NCBI GenBank assembly: GCA_902522225.1
Contig: CABYUS010000009.1
Span: forward strand, 1 to 38,588
Source: an uncultured Pelagibacteraceae bacterium
Lineage (GTDB): Bacteria; Pseudomonadota; Alphaproteobacteria; Pelagibacterales; Pelagibacteraceae
Length of the DNA: 38,588 bases
Direction: 5' to 3'
Positions 8,431-17,082 of the stretch are shown here, one piece after another. Below the pieces are notes generated by a model that was given only the letters and a program-made list of their open reading frames with translations, did no database searches and was not told where the DNA came from. Position numbers and translations under genes: made by a program. Numbering within the stretch: the first letter of the stretch is position 1; each line of letters opens with the position of its first letter.

Positions 8431-8901
8431 CTAAATTATTTGACTAAGTATTTTAAAAGTTTTTTTAACTGTAGCTTTTTGAATTGAAATTCTTTTTTTA
8501 TTCTTGAAAATATTTTTTGTAATTATTATTTTATTTCTTTTTTTAACTCCTATGTAAACAAGACCAATAGGTTTTTCTTTAGTGCCACCACTAGGTCCTG
8601 CAATTCCCGTAATTGACACATTAATATTGCTTTTTGATATTTTGGATAAATTATTTACCATTGACATACAGCATTCTGAACTTACAGCACCATGTTTATT
8701 TATTATTTCTTTTTTAACCTTTAAAATATTAATTTTTGCTTTGTTTGAGTAAGTAATTAATCCCATTTTAAAAACTTTTGATGAACCGTCAATAGATGTA
8801 ATTGAGCTAGATAAAAGACCTCCTGTGCATGATTCAGCAAATGAAATTGAAAGATTTTTTTTAAGTAATTTTTTAAAAATTTTTTTTGCTTCAATTTTCA
8901 T
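8431..8901 (-). CDS. pncC: CinA C-terminal-family nicotinamide-nucleotide amidohydrolase
   Basis: Hydrolyses nicotinamide mononucleotide to nicotinate mononucleotide in pyridine nucleotide recycling (PncC activity). The 156-residue protein is the free-standing C-terminal domain; the N-terminal CinA (MoCF-like) domain is absent. Signature elements are FAESCTGGLLSSSITSIDGSS (20-40 region), GLITYSN, and ITGIAGPSGGTKEKPIGLVYIG. Its ATG overlaps the TAA of pgpA by one base. The name competence/damage-inducible protein sometimes used for this family does not describe its reaction. Confidence 0.9.
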   Translation of the reverse strand: MKIEAKKIFKKLLKKNLSISFAESCTGGLLSSSITSIDGSSKVFKMGLITYSNKAKINILKVKKEIINKHGAVSSECCMSMVNNLSKISKSNINVSITGIAGPSGGTKEKPIGLVYIGVKKRNKIIITKNIFKNKKRISIQKATVKKTFKILSQII

Positions 8902-9404
8902 TAAAAAAAGGTAGACTTTCCTACCATAAATAAAATCATTATAGCAACAACATATAATCCAGCAACAACATCATCCATTATAACACCAAAGCCATTTTTA
9001 ATATTTTTGTCATAATAATTTGCCGGATATGGCTTAGTAATATCGAATATTCGAAAAAGAATAAACATTATAAAATAAAAAGTTATTACCTCTACTTTAC
9101 TATTTATTTCTTGATGCGCTAATTCATAAAGAGATATAGGAATAGACTGACCAATAAACTCATCAATAACTATTTCTTTAGGATCTTTATTATCAGAATC
9201 TTTAACAAAACTATTGATTGAAAATATTGAAATAATAAATAAAAAAATTAATATAAACAAAAAAATATCTACTGATATATTAATTAAATGAAATAGCAGG
9301 TATAGAAATATTATTGTAGCTAAAGAAGCGTAACTTCCTGGGATTTTTGGCAACTTACCAATTCCAAATAGTGTAACTAATAAAAAATTAAATTTATCAA
9401 TCAT
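8901..9404 (-). CDS. pgpA: Phosphatidylglycerophosphatase A
   Basis: Removes phosphate from phosphatidylglycerophosphate to give phosphatidylglycerol, at the inner membrane. From the ATG at 9404 the protein is 167 residues and begins MIDKFNFLLVTLFGIGKLPK, the usual PgpA opening followed by IPGSYASL. Also visible are the acidic IVIDEFIGQ motif and FGVIMDDVVAGLYV near the C-terminus, with several hydrophobic helices between. The frame remains open upstream to a TTG at 9422, but the ATG fits the family better. The gene overlaps ispDF by 8 bases and pncC by one, so all three are one operon. Confidence 0.92.
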   Translation of the reverse strand: MIDKFNFLLVTLFGIGKLPKIPGSYASLATIIFLYLLFHLINISVDIFLFILIFLFIISIFSINSFVKDSDNKDPKEIVIDEFIGQSIPISLYELAHQEINSKVEVITFYFIMFILFRIFDITKPYPANYYDKNIKNGFGVIMDDVVAGLYVVAIMILFMVGKSTFF

Positions 9405-10512
9405 AGCATTTAACAGAAACAATAACCTCGCATGCTATTGCTTTTTCTTTACCAATTAAACCTAATTTCTCAGTAGTCTTACCCTTCAAATTAATTTTAT
9501 CTAGCGAAATATTACATAACTTAGATATATTTTTTAAAATTTGAAATCTTATCTTATTAACTTTGGGATTTTCAGCTATTAAGTTTATATCAATATTATT
9601 TATATGAAAACCTTTTGAATTAATTTTCTTTATTATTTGATTTAACATTAAACTAGATTTTATATTTTTAAATTTTTTTTTCTTATCTGAAAAATAATGT
9701 CCTATATCTTTAAGTCTGCATGCTCCTAGAAGACCATCAATTATTGAATGTAATATTACATCACCATCAGAATGTCCATCTAAACCTGAGTGGAAAGGTA
9801 TATTAACACCTCCTAAAAATAATTTTCTACCTTTTTTTAATCTATGTATGTCAAAACCCAGTCCATAATATATTGATAAATTTTCTTTTATGTCTTTTGA
9901 AGTTGTAATTTTATAATTATCTTTCTCACCATTAATTAATTTAATTTTCTTATTACTTAAAATAAACAATGATGAATCATCGGTAATAGTTTCTGAAATA
10001 TTCTTTTTTAAAGATAATAAAGTTTGTAATTTAAATGCTTGTGGTGTTTGAGTTAAAAAAATACTTTTTCTATTAAGATTATACAATTTTTTATTTTTTT
10101 TAATTTTAACAGAGTCAATAGATTTTAAAGCTGGAACCACACAATCATTTTTTTTTAGATTTACAAGAATTTTGTTTATCAATTTTATTGAGAAATTAGG
10201 TCTTGCTGCATCATGTATAAAAACATTTTTAATTTTACTTTTCTTAATATACTGAATTGCTTTATAAGAAGACTCAGATCTGGATAAACCACCATTAATA
10301 ACTTTTATATTCTTTGTGATATTATTATTTAGATATTTTTTATGATTTTTGTTTACTACTAAAATTATTTTATCAAATAGCTTTGATTTAACTGCTTTAT
10401 CTATGGAGTGTAAAATTATAGGTTTTCCCTTATATTTAATGTACGGTTTAGGTATTGATGAATTAAATCTTTCACTTTTACCTGCAGCGAGTATTATAAA
10501 ACAATTTTTCAT
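9397..10512 (-). CDS. ispDF: Bifunctional IspD/IspF isoprenoid synthesis enzyme
   Basis: Catalyses two non-consecutive steps of the MEP pathway: CDP-methylerythritol formation (IspD) and cyclisation to 2-C-methylerythritol 2,4-cyclodiphosphate (IspF). The fused form is typical of alphaproteobacteria. From the ATG at 10512 the protein is 371 residues, beginning MKNCFIILAAGKSERF, the CTP-binding loop. IspD also shows FIHDAARPN and LTQTPQAF. IspF starts near residue 215 with GLGFDIHRLKKG and GHSDGDVILHSIIDGLLGA, carrying its zinc-ligand Asp and His residues, and ends with KGKTTEKLG and GKEKAIACE. A TTG five codons upstream (10527) is a poorer start because it abuts the ntrY ATG. Confidence 0.95.
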   Translation of the reverse strand: MKNCFIILAAGKSERFNSSIPKPYIKYKGKPIILHSIDKAVKSKLFDKIILVVNKNHKKYLNNNITKNIKVINGGLSRSESSYKAIQYIKKSKIKNVFIHDAARPNFSIKLINKILVNLKKNDCVVPALKSIDSVKIKKNKKLYNLNRKSIFLTQTPQAFKLQTLLSLKKNISETITDDSSLFILSNKKIKLINGEKDNYKITTSKDIKENLSIYYGLGFDIHRLKKGRKLFLGGVNIPFHSGLDGHSDGDVILHSIIDGLLGACRLKDIGHYFSDKKKKFKNIKSSLMLNQIIKKINSKGFHINNIDINLIAENPKVNKIRFQILKNISKLCNISLDKINLKGKTTEKLGLIGKEKAIACEVIVSVKCYD

Positions 10513-10526
10513 TCTATGTATATGCA

Positions 10527-12305
10527 ATGCTCAATTTTATTAAAAAAAATATAATTATAACATTAATTTTTATATTTACTCTATCAATAGGTTTTTTAAC
10601 TTTTTTGACCTTTATAGATAGAAGTTTTATTGAATTAAATGAAACTAGTCTTCAAATACTTCTTATATGTAATATAGGGCTGTTAATAATTTTTTTTGTT
10701 TTAATATTTTTTGAAATCAAGAATTCACTCAAAAACGAAATGAATATAAAGGGTTCTGTAGCAAATAAAAGATACATTACCTTTTTCTCTTTATTTACTT
10801 TAATACCATCAGTACTGATTTCTATTTTTTCACTTTTTTTGTTTTCTTTTGCGCTTGAAAAGTATTTCGATAAAAAAATAACTACCGCTGTTAATAATTC
10901 GTATGAGTTAGCAAAAAAATATGTTGAGGAGGTTAGGAATAAGATTGATACAGACATTGTATTAATTGGCTTTGATCTCAATAAATATGTTAATTTCTAT
11001 TATGATAACCCAAAAAAATTTTTTGAAATTTTACAAACACAAAGAATTGTTAGAAATATAGACGAAATACATCTTATTGATATAAATGGTAACCAGCTTT
11101 TATCTTCGCCAGAAAATCAAAATTTTATACCTCCTGAACAAAAAGCGCTTAGTATGGTTTTAAATGAAATCAGACCTTTAAAAATTATTAATGCTTTTGA
11201 AAATAAATCTTCTGCAATTTTGAAATTAAACGAATTTAATAATATTTACTTATATATAGTTAAATTTTTAGATCCTGAGATTTCAAATTTTTTAACAGAG
11301 TCCGAAGAAGCAATAAACTTTTATTACACGGTTGAAGATAAAAGACTTGGCATTCAAGTATCTTTTGTTTTCATATATATACTCATTGTTACATTGTTAT
11401 TATTTTTATCTATAACTATTGCGATTAGATTTTCATCAAGGTTTTTTAGATCTATTAATAACTTAATTCTTGCATCAACAGATATTGGAAAAGGTAATCT
11501 TGATACTAAAGTTCCTGAAATAAAAACTGATAAAGAACTTGAGATATTAAATAAAAATTTCAATTTAATGATTGATAGACTTAAGATGCAACAAGATAAG
11601 CTACTTTTGTCTGAAAGATATGAAGCATGGGAAGATGTTGCTCGTAAGCTTGCTCATGAAATTAAAAATCCATTAACACCAATCCAATTAACTATTGATA
11701 GACTAAAAAGTAAGTATCATAATTTTGATAACATTGATGAAAAAAATCAATTTGAAAATCACTTAAAAACTATAATTAAACAAATTAAACAAATTGAAAG
11801 TCTTGTTAATGAATTTTCTGATTTTGCAAGAATGCCGAAACCTATCTTTCAAAAAAATAATTTAATTCAAATTTTAAATAGCAACATAATGCTATTAAAA
11901 GAGTTAGATAATAATATTAAAATTTCACTTTTCAAAAATAAAGAAATTGTTGAACTTAATTGTGATGGTGATCAAATAAATCGTGTTTTTTTAAATATTA
12001 TTAAAAACTCCATAGAAAGTATCCAAGAAAAAGGCTTAAAAAACACCAATTTTGATAAAATAATTCACATAGTAATTAAAACAAATAGTGACTATATAAA
12101 AGTTACTATTAATGATAATGGAACCGGATTTAGTGATGATAAAATTAAAAATATTGCAAAACCATACTATACAACTAAAAACAATGGTTCAGGTCTTGGT
12201 TTATCAATAGTTAGTAAAATTATTAATGATCATAACGGATCTATTTATTTTAAAAATCAAAAGAATGGTGCAATTGTAGAAATAAATTTACCTTTTAATA
12301 AATGA
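10527..12305 (+). CDS. ntrY: NtrY-type sensor histidine kinase (no PAS domain)
   Basis: Membrane sensor kinase of the NtrYX system, which in alphaproteobacteria responds to nitrogen or redox state. The 592 residues contain hydrophobic segments at about 7-30, 43-62, 84-110 and 276-300, a periplasmic region between the last two (about 111-275), a HAMP domain (about 300-355), HisKA with phosphoacceptor His377 in LAHEIKNPLTPIQL, and HATPase_c with DNGTGFS and GSGLGLSIV. Typical NtrY proteins are over 700 residues and have a PAS domain after HAMP; here HAMP runs straight into HisKA. The start ATG lies 14 bases from the divergent ispDF ATG. The ntrX ATG overlaps the stop by 4 bases. Confidence 0.9.
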   Translation: MLNFIKKNIIITLIFIFTLSIGFLTFLTFIDRSFIELNETSLQILLICNIGLLIIFFVLIFFEIKNSLKNEMNIKGSVANKRYITFFSLFTLIPSVLISIFSLFLFSFALEKYFDKKITTAVNNSYELAKKYVEEVRNKIDTDIVLIGFDLNKYVNFYYDNPKKFFEILQTQRIVRNIDEIHLIDINGNQLLSSPENQNFIPPEQKALSMVLNEIRPLKIINAFENKSSAILKLNEFNNIYLYIVKFLDPEISNFLTESEEAINFYYTVEDKRLGIQVSFVFIYILIVTLLLFLSITIAIRFSSRFFRSINNLILASTDIGKGNLDTKVPEIKTDKELEILNKNFNLMIDRLKMQQDKLLLSERYEAWEDVARKLAHEIKNPLTPIQLTIDRLKSKYHNFDNIDEKNQFENHLKTIIKQIKQIESLVNEFSDFARMPKPIFQKNNLIQILNSNIMLLKELDNNIKISLFKNKEIVELNCDGDQINRVFLNIIKNSIESIQEKGLKNTNFDKIIHIVIKTNSDYIKVTINDNGTGFSDDKIKNIAKPYYTTKNNGSGLGLSIVSKIINDHNGSIYFKNQKNGAIVEINLPFNK

Positions 12306-13660
12306 AAGCTGAAATATTAATTATTGATGATAATCCTGATATCAGACATATCTTAAAGGATATAATTGAAGACTCTGGATTTAAGACAAGAATTGCTGCA
12401 AATTATAATCAAGCACTTACAGAGATAGATAAAAAATTACCTGACGTAGCAATTATTGATGTTAAATTAGATAAAGGCGATAATGATGGTATCGAACTAT
12501 TATCCCATATCAAGAAAATAAATCCAGATATACCTGTCATAATCATTTCTGGACATGCAAATATTGAAATGGCAATCAAATCTCTACAGTCAGGTGCTTT
12601 TGAGTTTATTGAAAAACCATTTGATAAAGATAGACTAATCAATTTTGTTAATAGAGCTGTAGAAAATTTTAGATTAAAAAATGAAAATAAAAATCTTCAA
12701 TCACGTTTATTTCAATCATTTGAGCTTATTGGAAAAAGTGATAATATAGAAATAATCAAAGATCAAATCAACAGATTGTCAAACACGGAAAGTCGAGTTT
12801 TGATATATGGACCCACTGGCAGCGGTAAAGAGCTAATTGCTAGAAAAATACATAATCAATCCAAGAGATCTACCAATCCTTTTATAATCATAAATGCTGC
12901 ACTGTTGGATGTAGAGAAATATGAGGTTGAGTTATTTGGGGAAGAGAGAGATGATGGAACAATATCTTACGGTGCCTTAGAAAAAGCTACTGGTGGTACA
13001 CTATTGATTGATCAAGTATCAGAAATACCTTTAGAAACACAATCTAAAATTTTACGAGTATTGACAGATCAAAAATTTAGACGAACTAATGGAAATCATG
13101 ATGTAAATGTTAATGTAAGAATAATTTGTTCGACAATTAAAGATATAAGAGAAGAAATCCATTTAGGAAATTTTAGAGAGGACCTTTTTCACAGATTGAA
13201 TGTTATACAGGTTAAAGTAGAACCCTTAAGTAAAAAAATTGAAGACATTCCTTTGCTCATCGAGTATTTTTCAAAAATTATTTCTGATGCTTATAATATT
13301 AAAAAGTTAGAATTAAATACTTATATTAATTATCTTAATAATTATAATTGGCCAGGTAATATTAGAGAATTAAGAAATTTGATAGAAAGAATAGCTATTT
13401 TATCTCCAGGAAATAGTAGTGATAAAATTTTAAATATTATAAAAGAGTCTATTAAGCAACGAGAAAATGATGTTTTCGATGTTAATGACACTTTATCGGT
13501 ACCCTTAAAAGAAGCTAGAGTAAATTTTGAAAAAGAATACTTAACGACACAATTAAAAAAATTTGGTGGTAATATAACTAAAACTTCTAGATTTGTAGGC
13601 ATGGAAAGGTCTGCTTTGTATAGAAAGTTAAAACTATTAGGTGTAAAAGGCCTTAATTAA
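12302..13660 (+). CDS. ntrX: NtrX-type response regulator with degenerate AAA+ domain
   Basis: Partner of NtrY. The 452 residues comprise a receiver domain (1-120: Asp9/Asp10, phosphoacceptor Asp53, Lys105 in EKPF), a sigma-54-activator-type AAA+ domain (about 140-370) and a Fis-type HTH near the C-terminus (GGNITKTSRFVGMERSALYR). Walker A is intact (GPTGSGKE, 170-177) and FREDLFHRLNV is present. Two key elements are not: the GAFTGA loop for sigma-54 contact is replaced by ERDDGTISYGAL (215-226), and Walker B reads LLIDQ with Gln238 (codon 13013-13015) where Glu is usual. It is therefore unlikely to open sigma-54 promoters and more likely acts as a DNA-binding regulator with the housekeeping polymerase. 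trkA starts at the base after its stop. Confidence 0.92.
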   Translation: MKAEILIIDDNPDIRHILKDIIEDSGFKTRIAANYNQALTEIDKKLPDVAIIDVKLDKGDNDGIELLSHIKKINPDIPVIIISGHANIEMAIKSLQSGAFEFIEKPFDKDRLINFVNRAVENFRLKNENKNLQSRLFQSFELIGKSDNIEIIKDQINRLSNTESRVLIYGPTGSGKELIARKIHNQSKRSTNPFIIINAALLDVEKYEVELFGEERDDGTISYGALEKATGGTLLIDQVSEIPLETQSKILRVLTDQKFRRTNGNHDVNVNVRIICSTIKDIREEIHLGNFREDLFHRLNVIQVKVEPLSKKIEDIPLLIEYFSKIISDAYNIKKLELNTYINYLNNYNWPGNIRELRNLIERIAILSPGNSSDKILNIIKESIKQRENDVFDVNDTLSVPLKEARVNFEKEYLTTQLKKFGGNITKTSRFVGMERSALYRKLKLLGVKGLN

Positions 13661-15034
13661 ATGAATATAATTATTTGTGGAGCAGGCAGAGTGGGCGGCA
13701 CAATTGCAAAATTACTTGCTGAGCAAAATCATTCCATAACTATTATTGATCAGTCGTCTGAAGATATACAAAAAATTAATGAGTCTCTTGATATTAAAGG
13801 TATAGTTGGTAAAGCAACATATCCATCAATATTAGAAAAAGCAAATGCTTCAGAAGCTGACATGATAATTGCTGTTACAAAAAATGACGAAATCAATATG
13901 ATGATATGTCAAATTGCTTACTCTGTATTTAATATACAAAAAAAAATTGCAAGAATTCGTTCAAAAGATTATTTAGATCCAAAGTTCTCGCGAATTTATA
14001 ATAAAGAAAATTTACCTATAGATGTAATTATTTCACCAGAGATAGAAATTGCAAAATCTATACAACGAAAGCTCGAAGCTCCTGGTGCATTAGATAATGT
14101 CAATTTTGCTGACAATAAAATTAGACTTTTGGAAATTCTTGTTGATGAGAACTGTAAAATTATTAATACCCCTTTGGGCAAACTAACCGTAAAATTTCCA
14201 GATTTAGAAGCAAATATTTTAGGTGTAATAAGAAATGAAAAATTCTTAATTTTAAAAAAAAATGATATTTTGCTTAAAGATGACAAAGCTTATGTGGTAA
14301 TAAATTCTACACATATGCAAAAAACCTTATTAGCTTTTGGTCACGCAGAAAAAATCTCAAATAAAATTTTAATAATTGGTGGTGGAAATATAGGTTTTAA
14401 TTTAGCAAAAAATATTGAGCAATCATTTGAATCTGCAAGAATAAAAATTATTGAAAAAAGTAAAGAAAGAGCTGAATTTATTGCAAATGAATTAAATAAT
14501 TCAATAATTATAAATGGTAACGGTTTAGATGAGGATGTACTAGAGGAGGCAAATCTTGAAGAAATAGAAACTGTATTGGCTCTCACAAATGATGATGAAG
14601 ACAATCTAATGGTTAGTGTTTTAGTCGAGAAATTTTCTAAAGATAAAAGAACAATGGCTTTAATTAACAAACCTAACTATTCATTATTGCAGTCATCTCT
14701 AAAAATCGATGATCTAATTGATCCAAGAATGAATACAGTTTCAAGTATTTTGAAACATGTTCATAAGGGAACTATCGAAACAGCATATTCATTATTAAAT
14801 GGTGAATATGAAATTATTGAGGCTGAAATAATTGAAACCTCAGAACTTATAAATAAAGATTTGAAAAATTCAAACCTTCCAGAAGAAATTCGAATTGGAG
14901 CTATTTTAAGAGATGAAGATGTTATTATCCCAACATCAGACTTTATATTTAAGGAAAAAGACACAGTTGTTTTTTTAGCTAAAAGAGATCAATTGTCAGT
15001 TGTGGAAAATATTTTTAGAATAAGCTCTTTTTAA
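13661..15034 (+). CDS. trkA: Trk potassium uptake protein TrkA
   Basis: Cytoplasmic peripheral NAD(H)/nucleotide-binding gating subunit of the Trk potassium transporter. At 457 residues it is full length and shows the duplicated RCK_N-RCK_C plan: a first Rossmann motif CGAGRVGG (near residue 5) and a second, IIGGGNIGFNLA (near residue 237). Each is followed by a C-terminal ligand-binding half. The linker contains ISPEIEIAKSI and the second half ends with a FKEKDTVVFLAKRDQL segment. It directly follows ntrX with no gap and precedes trkH by 8 bases. ntrYX-trkAH is a standard alphaproteobacterial neighbourhood, but potassium control by NtrX is inference. Confidence 0.95.
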   Translation: MNIIICGAGRVGGTIAKLLAEQNHSITIIDQSSEDIQKINESLDIKGIVGKATYPSILEKANASEADMIIAVTKNDEINMMICQIAYSVFNIQKKIARIRSKDYLDPKFSRIYNKENLPIDVIISPEIEIAKSIQRKLEAPGALDNVNFADNKIRLLEILVDENCKIINTPLGKLTVKFPDLEANILGVIRNEKFLILKKNDILLKDDKAYVVINSTHMQKTLLAFGHAEKISNKILIIGGGNIGFNLAKNIEQSFESARIKIIEKSKERAEFIANELNNSIIINGNGLDEDVLEEANLEEIETVLALTNDDEDNLMVSVLVEKFSKDKRTMALINKPNYSLLQSSLKIDDLIDPRMNTVSSILKHVHKGTIETAYSLLNGEYEIIEAEIIETSELINKDLKNSNLPEEIRIGAILRDEDVIIPTSDFIFKEKDTVVFLAKRDQLSVVENIFRISSF

Positions 15035-15042
15035 AATATTTA

Positions 15043-16449
15043 ATGAGTAAGTTTAGTTGTACATTTATAGGTATTTTTTCACTTGTAATTTCCTTATTTG
15101 CATTCATTAATATAATTTATTCAAATTATTTTAATCATTTTCTAAATATTCAAAGTTATTATTTTGCTCTAATCCCATCCTTATTAATTGGTGTAGCTTT
15201 TTTAACAAAGAAAAAAGATAATAAAAAAATCACTATATATGAAAAAATTATAATTATAGCATTAGGGTATTTATTATTACCATTATTAATATCAGCACCA
15301 TATTATTTTAGTATTTACGATATTAGTTTAATTAATTCCTATTTTGAATCTATCTCAGGATTTACCTCAACAGGTTTTTCAATATTTGATAATATTATGC
15401 AAATTGATCAAAGCTTAATTTTATGGAGATCAACATCTCAATGGATTGGTGGTTTATATTTTTTATTTAGTATAGTCATATTAATTGAAATTTTTGATAT
15501 AAACCTTAAAAAAACATTCACAGATTTATTTTTTTTCAATAATTCTGAAATCTTAAAACAATTAATAAAAATATTGATTTTATATTTTTCTTTAACAATA
15601 ATAATCTTCTTAATTCTAAAATTTTCAGGATTTAGATATTTGGACGCATTTAATTTGGCCTTTACAATAATCTCATCTGGTGGTTTTTTGCCCACTAATA
15701 ATCTAGATAGCATCCTAACAAATAAATTAAAAGAAATTGCTTTGTCCTTATCTATGTTATTATCATTTTTTAGTCTTTTTTTAGTTTATAATTTCATTTT
15801 TTTGAAAAATAAAAAAATAAATTTTTTTCAGGAAGATATATATTTATTTTCATATTTATTGACAGTAATTGCATTCTTTACTTTATTCACTGATTTTAAT
15901 AAAAACTTTACTGATTTACTTTTTTCAATCACAAGCAGTATTTCTAATATAGGAATTTCTAAAACTTCATTTAATTCTAATAATTCATTTTTATTTTTAA
16001 TTTTAGTTATAATTGGTGGATCTTTATTTTCATCCAGCTCAGGTTTAAGATTTTTAAAACTTTATACTTTATTTAAGTTTTCTATAAATGAACTTATATC
16101 GCATGCTAAACCAAAAGAAGTTAATATAATAAAACTAAGATTTTCTGATTATTTTTACGATACCAAAGAGATAAATAAAATATTTATTACACTAATTTTT
16201 TTTATATTATCTTTTTTATTTTTAGGATGCGTGTTTACATTTATGGGTATTGATTTTGTCTATTCATTTAAACTATCTATTTTAACACTGATGAATACTA
16301 CTACTTCTAATATTTATGGAATGGGAGATTTTACTTTTTTTGATTTATCTCTAATAACTAAGTATTTCTTGATTATTTTCATGATTTTAGGTCGTATTGA
16401 ATTATTAACATTACTAATTGTTTTAAAAAAAATCTTTTTTAAAAATTAA
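15043..16449 (+). CDS. trkH: Trk potassium uptake protein TrkH (membrane channel subunit)
   Basis: Potassium-translocating subunit of the Trk system in the inner membrane. The 468 residues are almost entirely hydrophobic, with about ten membrane helices. The four pore-loop repeats of the family are recognisable: SGFTSTGFSIF, IISSGGFLPT, SSISNIGIS and TTTSNIYGMGDF. It follows trkA in the same transcript. Only 23 bases separate its stop from tRNA-Arg, and no terminator hairpin is seen there, so read-through into the tRNA gene is possible. Confidence 0.93.
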   Translation: MSKFSCTFIGIFSLVISLFAFINIIYSNYFNHFLNIQSYYFALIPSLLIGVAFLTKKKDNKKITIYEKIIIIALGYLLLPLLISAPYYFSIYDISLINSYFESISGFTSTGFSIFDNIMQIDQSLILWRSTSQWIGGLYFLFSIVILIEIFDINLKKTFTDLFFFNNSEILKQLIKILILYFSLTIIIFLILKFSGFRYLDAFNLAFTIISSGGFLPTNNLDSILTNKLKEIALSLSMLLSFFSLFLVYNFIFLKNKKINFFQEDIYLFSYLLTVIAFFTLFTDFNKNFTDLLFSITSSISNIGISKTSFNSNNSFLFLILVIIGGSLFSSSSGLRFLKLYTLFKFSINELISHAKPKEVNIIKLRFSDYFYDTKEINKIFITLIFFILSFLFLGCVFTFMGIDFVYSFKLSILTLMNTTTSNIYGMGDFTFFDLSLITKYFLIIFMILGRIELLTLLIVLKKIFFKN

Positions 16450-16472
16450 TTTGTATTATAAGGTTTCTAATT

Positions 16473-16549
16473 GCGCCCTTAGCTCAGCTGGATAGAGCAT
16501 CGGTTTTCTAAACCGAGGGTCGGAGGTTCGAATCCTCCAGGGCGCGCCA
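16473..16549 (+). tRNA. tRNA-Arg (anticodon TCT)
   Basis: A full cloverleaf can be drawn. The acceptor stem is gcgccct/agggcgc with discriminator G and genome-encoded CCA at 16547-16549. The D arm holds agctcagctggatagagc. The anticodon stem tcggt/accga encloses loop tttctaa (anticodon TCT, reading AGA/AGG), and the T arm is cggagg-ttcgaat-cctcc. AGA is the main arginine codon in this AT-rich window. The 3' end is 2 bases from the stop of the convergent pentapeptide-repeat gene. Confidence 0.97.
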
Positions 16550-16551
16550 TT

Positions 16552-17082
16552 TTATTTCTTTATACATATACCTATAGAGCCTAATTTACATTTTTGACCA
16601 TCTATCCATATTGCATTATTAAGATTGGCTCCTTCAAATGAAGCATTTAATATATTTGCTCCTGTAAAATTAGCCTCAAAAAGATTGCTATTAGTAAAAT
16701 CTGTCTCAATTAAGGAAGAACCTGAAAAATTTACTCTAGTTAAATTTGCACTAGTAAAATTTGATTTTTCAAAATTAGCACCTTCTAGGTTAGCTTCATA
16801 TAAATTTGCTCTAACAAAAGAGGATTCAGAAAAGTTTCCAAAAGACAAATAAGCATTCATCATAATACTTTTATCAAAATTAACCTTAATAAAACCAGAG
16901 AATGATAGATTTGAATTAGGTAGAAAACTCCCAGTTAAATTTTGACTGTCTGAAAATTGGCAATTAGAGTAATCTACTCCATCACCCAAACTATCATCAC
17001 AACTGGAAAATGATTTATTAGGTATAAAAATCAAGAATATTATTAAAAAAAAATTTTTATAATAATTAATTAGAGTATCCAT
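16552..17082 (-). CDS. Secreted pentapeptide-repeat protein
   Basis: The 176-residue protein has an N-terminal signal-like stretch (hydrophobic about 10-21, possible cleavage after the Ser-Phe-Ser near 26). A cysteine-bearing segment CDDSLGDGVDYSNCQF follows. About twenty A(N/D)(L/F)xx-type pentapeptide repeats (about 45-160) should form a right-handed quadrilateral beta-helix. The C-terminal cap is WIDGQKCKLGSIGICIKK with two cysteines. The cysteine caps at both ends suggest a disulfide-stabilised periplasmic or surface protein and are shared with a group of alphaproteobacterial pentapeptide proteins. The biochemical function is unknown. Its ATG lies inside the end of the upstream dehydrogenase gene (17-base overlap), so it is probably co-transcribed with it. 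Confidence 0.8.
   Translation of the reverse strand: MDTLINYYKNFFLIIFLIFIPNKSFSSCDDSLGDGVDYSNCQFSDSQNLTGSFLPNSNLSFSGFIKVNFDKSIMMNAYLSFGNFSESSFVRANLYEANLEGANFEKSNFTSANLTRVNFSGSSLIETDFTNSNLFEANFTGANILNASFEGANLNNAIWIDGQKCKLGSIGICIKK

Noticed and set aside
9405-9422. TTG start for pgpA giving six extra residues
   Set aside because: The ATG at 9404 begins at the usual PgpA N-terminus and needs a smaller overlap with ispDF.
10513-10527. TTG start for ispDF giving five extra residues
   Set aside because: The ATG at 10512 gives the conserved MKNCFIILAAG start; the TTG would touch the ntrY start codon.
13342-13602. Minus-strand open frame of 86 codons
   Set aside because: It lies fully inside ntrX, opposite the end of the AAA+ domain and the Fis-type HTH, and shows no family features or ribosome site.
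14341-14670. Minus-strand open frame of 109 codons, serine-rich
   Set aside because: It is antisense to the second Rossmann domain of trkA; composition is that of a reverse-complement shadow.
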